Source: Terriglobia bacterium (lineage in GTDB: Bacteria > Acidobacteriota > Terriglobia > Terriglobales > Acidobacteriaceae). From it: a stretch of 64,000 nucleotides of DNA. The stretch is taken from positions 169,459 to 233,458 of the forward strand of contig JAIQFC010000011.1 in the NCBI GenBank assembly GCA_020073465.1, given 5' to 3'. The notes beneath the pieces were generated by a model. That model was not told the origin of the DNA, ran no database searches, and worked only from the letters and a program-made list of their open reading frames with translations. Of the stretch, positions 25,020 to 33,125 are shown piece after piece. Both the position numbers and the translations under genes were made by a program. Every line of letters begins with the position of its first letter. Position 1 is the stretch's first letter.

Positions 25020-26291
25020 ATGTTTCTCGCCGCAAAACGGCCTATGCGAATGCTTCTCGACATTGTCCGGCAGTCGCTGTCCACCCTGTGGGCGCACAAG
25101 CTGCGCTCCTTCCTTACCATGTTCGGAATCGCCTGGGGCGTAGGCTCGCTCCTGCTCCTGGTCGGCCTGGGAGAAGGCTTCCGCAGCGGTCAGGAAAAAC
25201 AGCTGAAGACTCTCGGCCAGAACATTATGTTCATGTTTCCCGGCCGCATTCCAGCCGTCGAAGGCAGCACGCAATCCGGGCAGACCTATTACTTCACCTA
25301 CAAGGACTATCTCGCTATTCGTGACGAGGGCAGGTTCGTGGGCGCACTATCCCCGGTGCTGAATCGCGAAGACATCCGCGCCGTCAGCGATTACGGTTCC
25401 ACCAACGGCCAGGTCTTCGGCGTATCCGCCGACTACAACCAGATTCGCACCGTCCCGATCAGCCCCGGCCGCTGGTTTAACAATCAGGACAACGTCGAGC
25501 GCCGCCGGGTTGCCGTCGTGGGTTGGGAACTGCTCAAGAACATGTTTCCCGGGCGCCCCGCCGTCGGCTCCACCATCCTGCTCAACGGCACCAGTTTTGA
25601 CGTGATCGGCGTCGTCGCCAAAGTTGGCCGCGATGGCAACAACGGCACCAACTCGCGCATCTTCATCCCCGTCGAGACTATGAGGAATCTTTTCCCTCTG
25701 ACCAAGGCGAACTCCGAAGACGCGATCTCGTTTCTGAACTACCAGCCGATCAGCAAGGAATTCCACACCGAAGCCAAGAATGAAATTCACCAGATCATCG
25801 CCCGCCGCCACGGTTTCAACCCCAAGTTGGAAGATGCCTTCGAAGACTGGGACACGATCGAGAACATGCGCCGCGTCGGAAAGATCTTTGACGCGATGGA
25901 CTGGTTCCTCGGCGTGGTGGGAGTCGTTACCTTAGGCCTCGGCGCCATCGGCATCATCAACATCATGCTGGTCTCGGTCACCGAACGCACCAAAGAGATC
26001 GGTCTGCGCAAAGCTCTGGGGGCCACCTACCGCGCGATCCTGACGCAGTTCTTCATAGAAGGAGCGTTCCTGACCGCCTTCAGCGGCGGCATCGGACTGG
26101 CCATCGCCACCGGTTTCGTCACCCTGCTGGCCATGCTCCCATCGCCCGAAGGATTCGATACGCCCCGTATTATTCCTGCGTCGGCCCTAGTCGCCATAGG
26201 CTCGCTGGCGCTGGCAGGCATTGCCGCAGGCCTTTATCCCGCAAGAAAAGCAGCGTTATTGCCTCCCGTAGAGGCATTGCGCCAGGAATGA
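25020..26291 (+). CDS. MacB-type ABC transporter permease (FtsX domain)
   Basis: 423 residues: one N-terminal membrane helix (LRSFLTMFGIAWGVGSLLLL), a periplasmic MacB_PCD domain of about 230 residues, then three C-terminal helices with the FtsX core (INIMLVSVTERTKEIGLRKALGA). Such mechanotransmission permeases work with a MacB/LolD-type ATPase. None is encoded next to it, so the ATPase must come from elsewhere. Starts at 25020, 25044 and 25050 are all possible. It forms a pair with the homologous permease at 26427. Confidence 0.85.
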   Translation: MFLAAKRPMRMLLDIVRQSLSTLWAHKLRSFLTMFGIAWGVGSLLLLVGLGEGFRSGQEKQLKTLGQNIMFMFPGRIPAVEGSTQSGQTYYFTYKDYLAIRDEGRFVGALSPVLNREDIRAVSDYGSTNGQVFGVSADYNQIRTVPISPGRWFNNQDNVERRRVAVVGWELLKNMFPGRPAVGSTILLNGTSFDVIGVVAKVGRDGNNGTNSRIFIPVETMRNLFPLTKANSEDAISFLNYQPISKEFHTEAKNEIHQIIARRHGFNPKLEDAFEDWDTIENMRRVGKIFDAMDWFLGVVGVVTLGLGAIGIINIMLVSVTERTKEIGLRKALGATYRAILTQFFIEGAFLTAFSGGIGLAIATGFVTLLAMLPSPEGFDTPRIIPASALVAIGSLALAGIAAGLYPARKAALLPPVEALRQE

Positions 26292-26300
26292 GAAAAGAAC

Positions 26301-26347
26301 ACGTAGCGACAGCCGCCTCGGCTGTCCAGCCGAGCGAAGCGAGGCGA
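26301..26347. repeat. Palindromic repeat, family B
   Basis: GACAGCCGCCTCGGCTGTC followed by CCGAGCGAAGCGAGG: two adjacent hairpins. Related copies lie at 34552-34582, 38774-38803 and 59140-59170, and divergent ones inside the ABC exporter and lpxB. Confidence 0.75.
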
Positions 26348-26426
26348 GCAGAACCACGAACCCGATGGAACTGACTACAAAGAAGAGAGCTAGAAGCCAG
26401 GAGCTAGAAGCTAGAAACTGATTCCC

Positions 26427-27278
26427 ATGATCCTTAACCTCGCCAACCAGGCCTACAACGCGCTGCGCCACAACCGCCGTCGCAGCCTGCTCACCATGCT
26501 CGGAATGGCCTGGGGCATTGCCACTGTTGTCCTGCTGCTCGCCTACGGTGCGGGCTTCGAGCGCGGACTCTGGGCCGCGTTCCGCTCCTTCGGCACCAAT
26601 CTCGTCTTCGTATTTCCCGGACGCACCGAACTCCAGGCCGGAGGCACCAAGGCCGGAACCCAGGTCCGCCTCACCGTCAACGATCTCGATTACATCCGCT
26701 CCGAAGTCCCCCTGCTGAAGCACGTTTCACCCGAAGTCTCCAAGCAATGTCTCGTCGCCTTCGGCACGCGCAGCGCCACCTACGGAGTCAGCGGCGTGTA
26801 CGCCGCCTATGGCACCATGCGCCGCCTGGACATCACCGACGGAACTTTTTTCAGCGAGGCTGACGACTTCACTCACACCCGCGTCGCCGTCATCGGTTCC
26901 GACGCGAAGAAGAAGCTCTTCTCCGGCCAGAACGCCATCGGGCAAGAGATCCGCATCAACGGCATCTCGTATCAGGTTGTCGGTGTCATGAAGCATCAGG
27001 TACAGAACGGCGACGACAACATCAACGAGCACGTCTACGTCCCCTACAGCGCCATGAGCGACCTGGCCAACACCTACTACCTGAGTGCCGTCGTCATGGA
27101 GTACGAAGGAGACCACTCCAAAGTCGTCAAGGCGCTGCGCAACTCGATGGGGTTCCATCACAACTTCGACCCCAAGGACCAGCGCGCCGTCTTCGTTTTC
27201 GACGTCTTTGCTGACCTCATGGACCTGCAGTCATCTCCACCGGCATCAAGATTCTGCTTGGCTTCATCGGCCTGCTGA
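26427..27278 (+). CDS. MacB-type ABC permease, N-terminal part (frameshifted gene)
   Basis: First helix (RRSLLTMLGMAWGIATVVLL) and periplasmic MacB_PCD domain of a second permease similar to the one at 25020. After FADLMDLQ the frame breaks at 27230/27231: adding one G (CAGGTCATC) restores VISTGIKILLGFIGLL in the frame of the ORF at 27305. The last residues of this ORF (SSPPASRFCLASSAC) are therefore spurious. The preceding short repeats (AGGAGCTAGAAGCTAGAAAC) sit just upstream of the start. Confidence 0.8.
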   Translation: MILNLANQAYNALRHNRRRSLLTMLGMAWGIATVVLLLAYGAGFERGLWAAFRSFGTNLVFVFPGRTELQAGGTKAGTQVRLTVNDLDYIRSEVPLLKHVSPEVSKQCLVAFGTRSATYGVSGVYAAYGTMRRLDITDGTFFSEADDFTHTRVAVIGSDAKKKLFSGQNAIGQEIRINGISYQVVGVMKHQVQNGDDNINEHVYVPYSAMSDLANTYYLSAVVMEYEGDHSKVVKALRNSMGFHHNFDPKDQRAVFVFDVFADLMDLQSSPPASRFCLASSAC

Positions 27279-27304
27279 CGCTTGGCATTGGTGGTGTTGG
27301 CCTG

Positions 27305-27664
27305 ATGAACATCATGCTGGTTTCGGTGACCCAGCGTACCCGCGAGATCGGCGTCGAAAAAGCTCTCGGCGCCCACCGCTGGCACATCCTGTTCCAGTTT
27401 CTGGCCGAAGCCCTGGTGATTACCGGCATGGGCGGCCTGCTGGGCGTGGTTCTCGCCTACGTCGTCTCCTGGTCTGTCGGATCGCTTACTCTCTGGAGCG
27501 CCTTCCAGGAAAACGCCGGCGAAGGCGACATTCATCTCTACATCAACGCCGCCACCCTGATCTGGTCGACCGCCATCCTGAGCTTTGTCGGCATCGTCAG
27601 CGGCATGCTCCCCGCCATCAAAGCCGCGCGCCTCGACCCCATCGAAGCCTTACGCTACGAATAA
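27305..27664 (+). CDS. MacB-type ABC permease, C-terminal part (frameshifted gene)
   Basis: Carries the FtsX transmembrane core MNIMLVSVTQRTREIGVEKALGA and ends PAIKAARLDPIEALRYE, the usual end of this family. The true reading frame enters at about 27231, so ATG 27305 is internal. Combined with 26427-27230 it gives a full permease of about 412 residues. Confidence 0.75.
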   Translation: MNIMLVSVTQRTREIGVEKALGAHRWHILFQFLAEALVITGMGGLLGVVLAYVVSWSVGSLTLWSAFQENAGEGDIHLYINAATLIWSTAILSFVGIVSGMLPAIKAARLDPIEALRYE

Positions 27665-27683
27665 GCTTCCATTTTCTTAAGCG

Positions 27684-27747
27684 TGTCATCCTGAGCGGAG
27701 TTGATGCTTCGCAAAGCGAAGCATCAACGCAGTCGAAGGACCCTGTG
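27684..27747. repeat. Dispersed repeat, family H
   Basis: TGTCATCCTGAGCGGAG...GCAGTCGAAGGACCCTG with an internal palindrome GATGCTTCGC/GCGAAGCATC. A shorter relative (TGTCATGCTGAGCGGAGCAG) lies at 58361-58392 and a diverged one at 60788-60848. It sits between the permease pair and the next gene. Confidence 0.6.
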
Positions 27748-27860
27748 TAGTCCGATGCTACCAGCGGCTCGAAGAGGAGTCCTTACCACGACCCTTCCGG
27801 CTGAAGCAGCCATCCTACCCTCTGTGGTTAATTCTTCCTTCCTTCCGCTAGAATCCATGC

Positions 27861-28163
27861 GTGTCCGAAGCCCCCAGCCCCCGCCTCGACCGCGTCCTCA
27901 GTCAACTCCGCCTTTACGAGCATCCCCTCCTAACCTTCTCCGCCCGCGCCAAGCGGGATGGCGTCGAAGTCATCATCCAATTCAAAGACGAAAGCGTCCC
28001 TGTGCACACTTACTACTTCGACCTTCACCCCCGCGACCTCGACGGCCCACAATTCGAGTGGAGTTTCCAGCGCCAGCTCTACGACGCCCTCCACGACTAC
28101 TTCGTCGAGATGTTCATCCGCACCCCGCAAGACCGCGCCGATCGCCGCCAGAGGGGCCTCTAG
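27861..28163 (+). CDS. Conserved hypothetical protein
   Basis: 100 residues, start GTG 27861; no family recognised. Charged and soluble, with SPRLDRVLSQLRLYEHPL at the N-terminus and an aromatic-rich middle (VHTYYFDLHPRDLDGPQFEW). It lies 11 bp before the MidA-like methyltransferase gene, so the two are probably cotranscribed. Codon use looks like its neighbours. Confidence 0.6.
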   Translation: MSEAPSPRLDRVLSQLRLYEHPLLTFSARAKRDGVEVIIQFKDESVPVHTYYFDLHPRDLDGPQFEWSFQRQLYDALHDYFVEMFIRTPQDRADRRQRGL

Positions 28164-28174
28164 CGTCATAGACG

Positions 28175-29503
28175 ATGAATCCCCTCCGCCAGAGAATCGA
28201 GTTCGAGATCCGCCAGCGCGGCCCCATTCCCTTCTCCCGTTACATGGATCTCTGCCTCTACGATCCCGACCACGGTTACTACTTCCGCAACGCGGAACAG
28301 TTCGGCAAAGCTGGCGACTTCTACACCTCCAGCGACGTGCACGCCGTCTTCGGACGCCTCATGGCCCGCCAGTTCGAAGAGATGTGGAGAGCCCTCAGCT
28401 CTCCCAGCGGGATCGCCATCGTCGAACTAGGCCCCGGCCGCGCCCTCTTCGCGCAGGATGTCCTCGACTGGTCGGAAAAGAAGTTCCCGGATTTTTTCCA
28501 GGCTTTGCGTTACGTCCTGGTCGAGACCTCTCCTGCCCTCCGCCAGCGCATCGAGGCAACACTACGCACACGCTTTGACTCGGGACAAGCGGCCTTCGCC
28601 TCATTTGAAGAAAAGCGGAACACCCCCGTCAACCAATCCGCCCCTCGCGCAGTGGAAGACACCTGCGATGACCCGACGGTCGGAATCGCCGCGGACGCAG
28701 CCGCGGAGCGGCGAAAGAATGCAGCCCACGGCGCAAGCCGTGGGTCAGATGCCGATGACGAACAAGCCCCGGAGGGGCGGAGGAAACCGCTCTCGATCGA
28801 ATCCGTTTGCGCGAACACTCCCACCATCCTCTTCGCCAACGAATTCTTCGACGCCCTCCCCGTCGAAATTCTCAGCCCGCAAGGCTCCCTCCGCATCGAC
28901 ATCCACGACGGCCATTTCATCGAAACCTGGGCGCCCGCCTCCCCACAAGAACTCGAATACCTCGACCGTTACTCCATCCATCCGGAACCCGGAGAGCGCA
29001 TCGAGGCCCCTCTCATCGCGCAACACCACATGCACCACATCGCCTCCACCTTCACTCGCGGATTCCTCATCGCCATCGACTACGGATACACCCGCGAAGA
29101 ACAACTCGCCGGACGCCATCGCGGAACCCTGAAAGCCCTCCGCCAGCACTCTCTCAGTGCCAATCCCTACGAGTCCCCCGGCGACCAGGACATCACCGCC
29201 GACGTAAACTTCACCGCCCTCGCCGCCGCCGCTCAAGAGCACGGCATGCAAACGCAAGAGCTCCTCACCCAATCCCAATTCCTGATGGGCATCGGCGAGT
29301 CCACCCAATTCGCCGACGCCTTCGAAGACTGCCGCCTCCCCCAAGAGCACGCGAAGGTAGCCTTGCAACTCAAGCATCTGGTCACTCCCGCCGGCATGGG
29401 CGAGAGCTTCCACGTCTTGGTAGCTTGCAAGGGAGTAGAGACGGAAAAAGTAGCAGCCCTGGCGGGCCTAACCTTCGGCCACAAGCAATCAGCGTCAAGC
29501 TAG
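28175..29503 (+). CDS. MidA/NDUFAF7-like SAM-dependent methyltransferase with in-frame repeat insertion
   Basis: DUF185/COG1565 family; the mitochondrial homologue NDUFAF7 methylates an arginine of complex I. Seen: GPIPFSRYMDLCLYDPDHGYY, GDFYTSSDV, the SAM site VELGPGRALFAQD, FANEFFDALPVE and DYGYTREEQ. Between about residues 155 and 210, where relatives are compact, there is a hydrophilic insert containing AAERRKNAAHGASRGSDAD, which is a palindromic repeat (28692-28790) read in frame. The protein is 442 residues, longer than the usual 360-390. Complex I genes are not in the window. Confidence 0.85.
   Translation: MNPLRQRIEFEIRQRGPIPFSRYMDLCLYDPDHGYYFRNAEQFGKAGDFYTSSDVHAVFGRLMARQFEEMWRALSSPSGIAIVELGPGRALFAQDVLDWSEKKFPDFFQALRYVLVETSPALRQRIEATLRTRFDSGQAAFASFEEKRNTPVNQSAPRAVEDTCDDPTVGIAADAAAERRKNAAHGASRGSDADDEQAPEGRRKPLSIESVCANTPTILFANEFFDALPVEILSPQGSLRIDIHDGHFIETWAPASPQELEYLDRYSIHPEPGERIEAPLIAQHHMHHIASTFTRGFLIAIDYGYTREEQLAGRHRGTLKALRQHSLSANPYESPGDQDITADVNFTALAAAAQEHGMQTQELLTQSQFLMGIGESTQFADAFEDCRLPQEHAKVALQLKHLVTPAGMGESFHVLVACKGVETEKVAALAGLTFGHKQSASS
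28692..28790. repeat. Palindromic repeat inserted in frame in the MidA-like gene, family C
   Basis: GCGGAGCGGCGAAAGAATGC, CCCACGGCGCAAGCCGTGGG and GCCCCGGAGGGGCGG follow one another, the same order as in the intergenic cluster at 59191-59281 and, inverted, at 36387-36432. Confidence 0.75.
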
Positions 29504-29668
29504 CGCGGCGGGTGGGCTGGCCCAGCCTTTGCTCTCTCTTTCCGTGAAAACCACCACGACTGAGGCTGCCCCGGCCTTCGCGCTTTTCGAAGGCCGGGGA
29601 TTTCAGCTGCGGAAATCTGTGTGCATCGGTCACAGACGAACTCGCCCGTAGAGGCCTAAACTCCGGCC

Positions 29669-29903
29669 GTGCCCCGACTGAATCGCTGTTACGGCCACGG
29701 GTTTTTGCACTTTATCACCTTCAGTTGCTATCGCAGGCTCCCGCTGCTGCAACGGGAACAGCGGCGTGATTTATTCCTTCGCATCCTGGAACAGGTGCGG
29801 AGGCGCTACCGCTTCGTGGTGGTCGGTTACGTCGTGATGCCGGAGCATGTTCATATGCTGTTGAGCGAGCCGGAGAGGACCAATCCCGGGACTGTGATCC
29901 AGG
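29669..29903 (+). pseudogene. Truncated REP-associated tyrosine transposase (RAYT), N-terminal part
   Basis: GTG 29669 begins MPRLNRCYGHGFLHFITFSCYRR, and later YVVMPEHVHMLLSEPE contains the HUH metal-binding motif (HVH) of IS200/RAYT Y1 transposases. The homology stops at about residue 78 where a REP-like hairpin begins (29913), so the catalytic-tyrosine region is gone. The open frame continues only through unrelated DNA. It is not expected to be active. A second RAYT lies at 61022. Confidence 0.75.
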
Positions 29904-29912
29904 TGCCGGGTG

Positions 29913-29949
29913 CCCCATCCTTTTCGCGCATTTTGCGAAAAAGGGTGGG
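29913..29949. repeat. REP-like hairpin at the RAYT break point
   Basis: CCCCATCCTTTTCGC and GCGAAAAAGGGTGGG pair with one or two mismatches around a seven-base loop. It lies where the RAYT coding sequence stops and 23 bp from the end of the hydroxyacyl-CoA dehydrogenase gene. Confidence 0.65.
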
Positions 29950-29971
29950 TGATGGAGATCATCGGCGCACG

Positions 29972-30850
29972 CTAGCTGGACACCTTCGCCGCGACTTCGG
30001 GATACTCATACACCCCCCGCCCCGACTTCCGCCCCAAACGTCCCGCCTTCACGTACTGCACCAGCAGCGGCGCTGGACGATATTTCTCTCCCAACGATTT
30101 GTGCAGATATTCCAGGATGTTCAGACGCGTATCCAGCCCCACCAAGTCGACCAACTCAAACGGCCCCATGGGATGATTCAGCCCCAGCTTCAGCGCCTTG
30201 TCGATGTCCGCCGCCGACGCGATCCCCTCCTGCAGCATGTAGAACGCCTCGTTCCCAATCATGGCGTTGATGCGGCTGGTGATGAATCCCGGCGCCTCTT
30301 TGATGACGACCACTTCCTTGCTCATGCGCTTCCCTACTTCAACCGCAGTGGCTAGCGTGTCGTCATCCGTCTCCAGCGCGCGCACGACTTCGAGCAGCTT
30401 CATCTTGTGCACAGGATTAAAGAAGTGCATCCCCACGCACTTCTTCGCGCGATAGGTAACGCTCGCGATCTCGGTGACACTGAGTGAAGATGTATTCGAC
30501 GCCAGAATCGTCGCCGGGCGGCAGATCTTGTCGAGCAGAGTGAAGATCTCGATCTTCGATTCCATCTCTTCTGGAACCGCTTCGATGACCAGATCCGCTT
30601 CCCGCGCGGCCTCCTCCACCGACCCCGCGTACTCCAGGCGATGGAAAGCAGCATCTGCATCGGGCGCGGTGACCTTGCCCAGCTCGACTGCCTTATCAAG
30701 ATTGACGCGGATTTCGCTCTCTGCCTTGCGCAGCGCGCCGGGGAGAAGGTCTTCAAGGATGGTCCGGTAACCGCCCAGCGCCGCGGCATGCGCGATGCCG
30801 CGTCCCATGATGCCGGCGCCGATGACGGCGATGGTATTCACCTGCGCCAC
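29972..30850 (-). CDS. 3-hydroxyacyl-CoA (3-hydroxybutyryl-CoA) dehydrogenase
   Basis: NAD(P)-dependent oxidation of 3-hydroxyacyl-CoA to 3-ketoacyl-CoA in fatty-acid or butyrate metabolism. Rossmann motif VIGAGIMGRGIA at about residue 9, then VIEAVPEEM, SNTSSLSVT, HFFNPVHKMKLLEVV with the catalytic His, APGFITSRI and NHPMGPFEL. 292 residues is standard for the monofunctional HbdA/Hbd type. Start GTG 30850 directly abuts the stop of the small upstream gene. Fits with the acyl-CoA dehydrogenase and thiolase encoded elsewhere in the window. Confidence 0.9.
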   Translation of the reverse strand: MAQVNTIAVIGAGIMGRGIAHAAALGGYRTILEDLLPGALRKAESEIRVNLDKAVELGKVTAPDADAAFHRLEYAGSVEEAAREADLVIEAVPEEMESKIEIFTLLDKICRPATILASNTSSLSVTEIASVTYRAKKCVGMHFFNPVHKMKLLEVVRALETDDDTLATAVEVGKRMSKEVVVIKEAPGFITSRINAMIGNEAFYMLQEGIASAADIDKALKLGLNHPMGPFELVDLVGLDTRLNILEYLHKSLGEKYRPAPLLVQYVKAGRLGRKSGRGVYEYPEVAAKVSS

Positions 30851-31039
30851 CTACTTGCCCGCCTTCTCGAGATCAACCAGGGCATCGTTGATGGCGGCAC
30901 TCACTCCCCGCAAGCTTTCCGCCAGCCGCTTGCGCTCGTCGGTGGCCATGGCGGGAATGTAAATGCAGATACGGCGTAACGTGGCGGAAATGTCCTCCAC
31001 GTAATTCATCGCACGAATAAGTTCACCTGTTGCTGGCAT
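30851..31039 (-). CDS. Small conserved hypothetical protein upstream of the hydroxyacyl-CoA dehydrogenase
   Basis: 62 residues starting at ATG 31039, with GGAG six bases upstream. It looks helical and charged (YVEDISATLRRICIYIPAM, ERKRLAESLRGVSAAINDAL). Not recognised. Its stop is immediately followed by the GTG of the dehydrogenase gene, so translation is likely coupled and a role in the same pathway is possible. Confidence 0.6.
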   Translation of the reverse strand: MPATGELIRAMNYVEDISATLRRICIYIPAMATDERKRLAESLRGVSAAINDALVDLEKAGK

Positions 31040-31146
31040 GAGGGCTCCTGTCTCTTGTTCCGGCCTGCGCGATCGGTGACGCAAGCCGAACTTTCTATTT
31101 TGGACGTGACCACCAATTTAGTAAAGCAGGTCTCGTGTCTTCATTC

Positions 31147-31230
31147 TCAACCACCAAGGACACGGAGGACCACGAAGAGAAACCCTTGAGAGCCGAATCC
31201 TTCGTGTGACTTCGTTTCCTTGGTGGTTGA
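31147..31230. repeat. Inverted-repeat element
   Basis: TCAACCACCAAGGA at 31147-31160 and TCCTTGGTGGTTGA at 31217-31230 are perfect inverted ends; the sequence just inside (CACGAAG / CTTCGTGTGACTTCG) also pairs. No ORF inside. It lies in the divergent promoter region between the 62-residue gene and the HAD phosphatase gene. Confidence 0.7.
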
Positions 31231-31325
31231 TCAGAGAATTATGAACAGCGCGTAAATCTTGTGTCAGAATAGCGCCGATCAATTGTTTTAATGGGTCACC
31301 CCCAGGGTGCTCGAATCCAATAGGC

Positions 31326-32159
31326 ATGGGTGACAACGCTTTGAAACGCTATATTTTTGCCAGCGATTTCGATCAGACGCTTACGTTCAACGACTCCGGC
31401 TACGTGCTGGCGGAGCTGGTCGGCATCTCCACCGAAGAGTTCGAGCGCAAGGCCAAAGGGATGGCCAAGATCAACCTGGTGCAGCAGGGCGCGGAGCTTG
31501 CTTACCTCTTGCTGCATGATCCTGAGTTCAAGGCCAAGGTGCGCAAGGAACACTTGCATGAAGTGGGCAAGCGCATCCGGCTCAAGGACAACATTCCACT
31601 TCTCTATCAGCTTCTTGAATCAGGAATTGACGGACACGCTTTTGACTTCTTTGTCCTGTCAGCCGCGCCGGTCGAGGTGATCCACTCAGCACTTGAGGGA
31701 ATTGTTCCGAAGGATCACATCTTTGGCACTGAGTTCCGTTACAAGCCCACGGGTGAGATCGATACGATCGTTCGCGCGACCGCTGGCTACGGAAAGGTCG
31801 CGGTGCTCAACCATTTGCTGGAGGAGCGCGTGGCTGGGCCAGATCACGTGATTTACACGGGCGATGGCAGCTCTGACATTCACGTCATGCTGCACGTCAA
31901 CGCGCGCGACGGCTTGACCATCGCGGTGTCGGAGTCGCCCCACGTCTCGCAGATCGCGAAGCGAACCGTTTTGAGCACCAGCGCGCTGGCTGTGCTTGCG
32001 CCGATTCTCGAAGAGGTGGCAGGCTGGGAACGCCTCCGCATTCGCAGTTTCTTTGAGGCGAATGGGATGCTCATCCAGGAGTGGGAGCGGGTGCGCACGG
32101 ACTGGCTGACGGTACGCCCGGCGAGCAACGAGCCGTCGGAGACCGCGGGTGTAGCGTAA
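31326..32159 (+). CDS. HAD-superfamily phosphatase (phosphoserine-phosphatase-like)
   Basis: 277 residues. Motif [12 protein letters not shown] (nucleophile Asp), motif [12 protein letters not shown], and motif [19 protein letters not shown] are present in the right order; a helical cap lies between motifs I and II. This arrangement matches the SerB/MtnX-type HAD-IB class. The C-terminal 60 residues are an extra helical tail. Substrate is unknown. No clear ribosome-binding site precedes ATG 31326. Confidence 0.78.
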   Translation: MGDNALKRYIFASDFDQTLTFNDSGYVLAELVGISTEEFERKAKGMAKINLVQQGAELAYLLLHDPEFKAKVRKEHLHEVGKRIRLKDNIPLLYQLLESGIDGHAFDFFVLSAAPVEVIHSALEGIVPKDHIFGTEFRYKPTGEIDTIVRATAGYGKVAVLNHLLEERVAGPDHVIYTGDGSSDIHVMLHVNARDGLTIAVSESPHVSQIAKRTVLSTSALAVLAPILEEVAGWERLRIRSFFEANGMLIQEWERVRTDWLTVRPASNEPSETAGVA

Positions 32160-32174
32160 GAATCTCCAGTCTGA

Positions 32175-32229
32175 GTGTTCCTTTCGGAACATAAGGACGG
32201 TTTTACAAAACGTTCCTTCCGGAACACTC
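32175..32229. promoter_or_regulatory. Two short hairpins in inverted arrangement
   Basis: GTTCCTTTCGGAAC and GTTCCTTCCGGAAC occur about 30 bp apart, and the outer GAGTGTTCC / GGAACACTC also pair. They lie after the HAD gene and before the hemerythrin gene. They could be a terminator without a U-run, or paired operators. Confidence 0.4.
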
Positions 32230-32396
32230 TTGAAATAGTAGCTATGAGCTATACACCGCAAGGACTGGCGTGTGAGTAGTTTAGGGAGACTGCCGAAATG
32301 CCGGCAGTTTTTGTGGCAAAAAGGACACGCCAAAACAGGCCTCTCGATAGCAGAAAAGGGCTCGTCGAACAGGAACAAACGAGGGGGAGGGGGTCG

Positions 32397-32891
32397 ATGC
32401 TGCGGGACAAGAGTCTGATTCCGCTATCCCACCAGCACCAGCATGCGCTGGCGCTTTGTGTGCGCATTGACCGGGCTACGCCTGTTCCCAACGCCGATCT
32501 GGAGGCGTGGCAGGCGGAGATTGCGCAGCACTTTCAGCAGGAAATCAGCATTCATTTTGCGGCGGAGGAAAGCGTGCTATTCCCAGCGGCACGCGAGTTT
32601 GCTGAACTGGCTCCGGTGGTGGAGGAACTGCTCGCCGAGCACGCGGTGTTGTGTGAGGACTTTGCCAGCGCGCAGGAGCGGCGTATGACGGCGCAGAGTT
32701 TGCGGGCGTTTGCGCAGAGGTTGACGGCGCACGTCCGCAAGGAAGAGCGACAACTTTTCGAGGGCATGCAGAAACGAATGAGCGGTGAATCGCTTGCGAA
32801 GCTGGGCTTGCATTTGGACAACGCACTCAAGGATGCGGCCCAGGCTTGTGTGCTGCCCAGCGAAACTACCCGGTGGACAGCAAAGAGATAG
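32397..32891 (+). CDS. Hemerythrin HHE-domain protein
   Basis: 164-residue four-helix protein with di-iron ligand motifs SHQHQHALALC, HFAAEESVLFP, LLAEHAVL and HVRKEERQLFE. Such proteins bind O2, NO or iron, or sense redox state. The frame is open back to 32298, but ATG 32397 follows a purine-rich GGGGGAGG and the HHE domain starts right after it. No signal sequence. Neighbours give no pathway. Confidence 0.82.
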   Translation: MLRDKSLIPLSHQHQHALALCVRIDRATPVPNADLEAWQAEIAQHFQQEISIHFAAEESVLFPAAREFAELAPVVEELLAEHAVLCEDFASAQERRMTAQSLRAFAQRLTAHVRKEERQLFEGMQKRMSGESLAKLGLHLDNALKDAAQACVLPSETTRWTAKR

Positions 32892-33051
32892 CCCGGTACC
32901 AAAATAGCCCTCCGTGGATCGCAAGGCATCGTTCGTTTTGCGATCTACATCTGATGGAGCGAACTAGATCAGGCAGAGAGTCACGCAAGGGTCTGAGAGC
33001 CGTGTTGGGGTTCTTTCGCCCGTTCCGGGGCTCGGTTGTTTCGACTTCCTT

Positions 33052-33097
33052 CCCACGGCTTACGCCGTGGGCTGTATTCTTCCGCTGCTTCGCAGCT
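33052..33097. repeat. Palindromic repeat, family C
   Basis: CCCACGGCTTACGCCGTGGG followed by TCCGCTGCTTCGCAGC. The same two-hairpin unit occurs at 36387-36432, reversed at 59191-59250, and in frame within the MidA-like gene. Confidence 0.75.
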
Positions 33098-33125
33098 ATT
33101 TCGAGAGCTGCTGGAATTGGAACTC

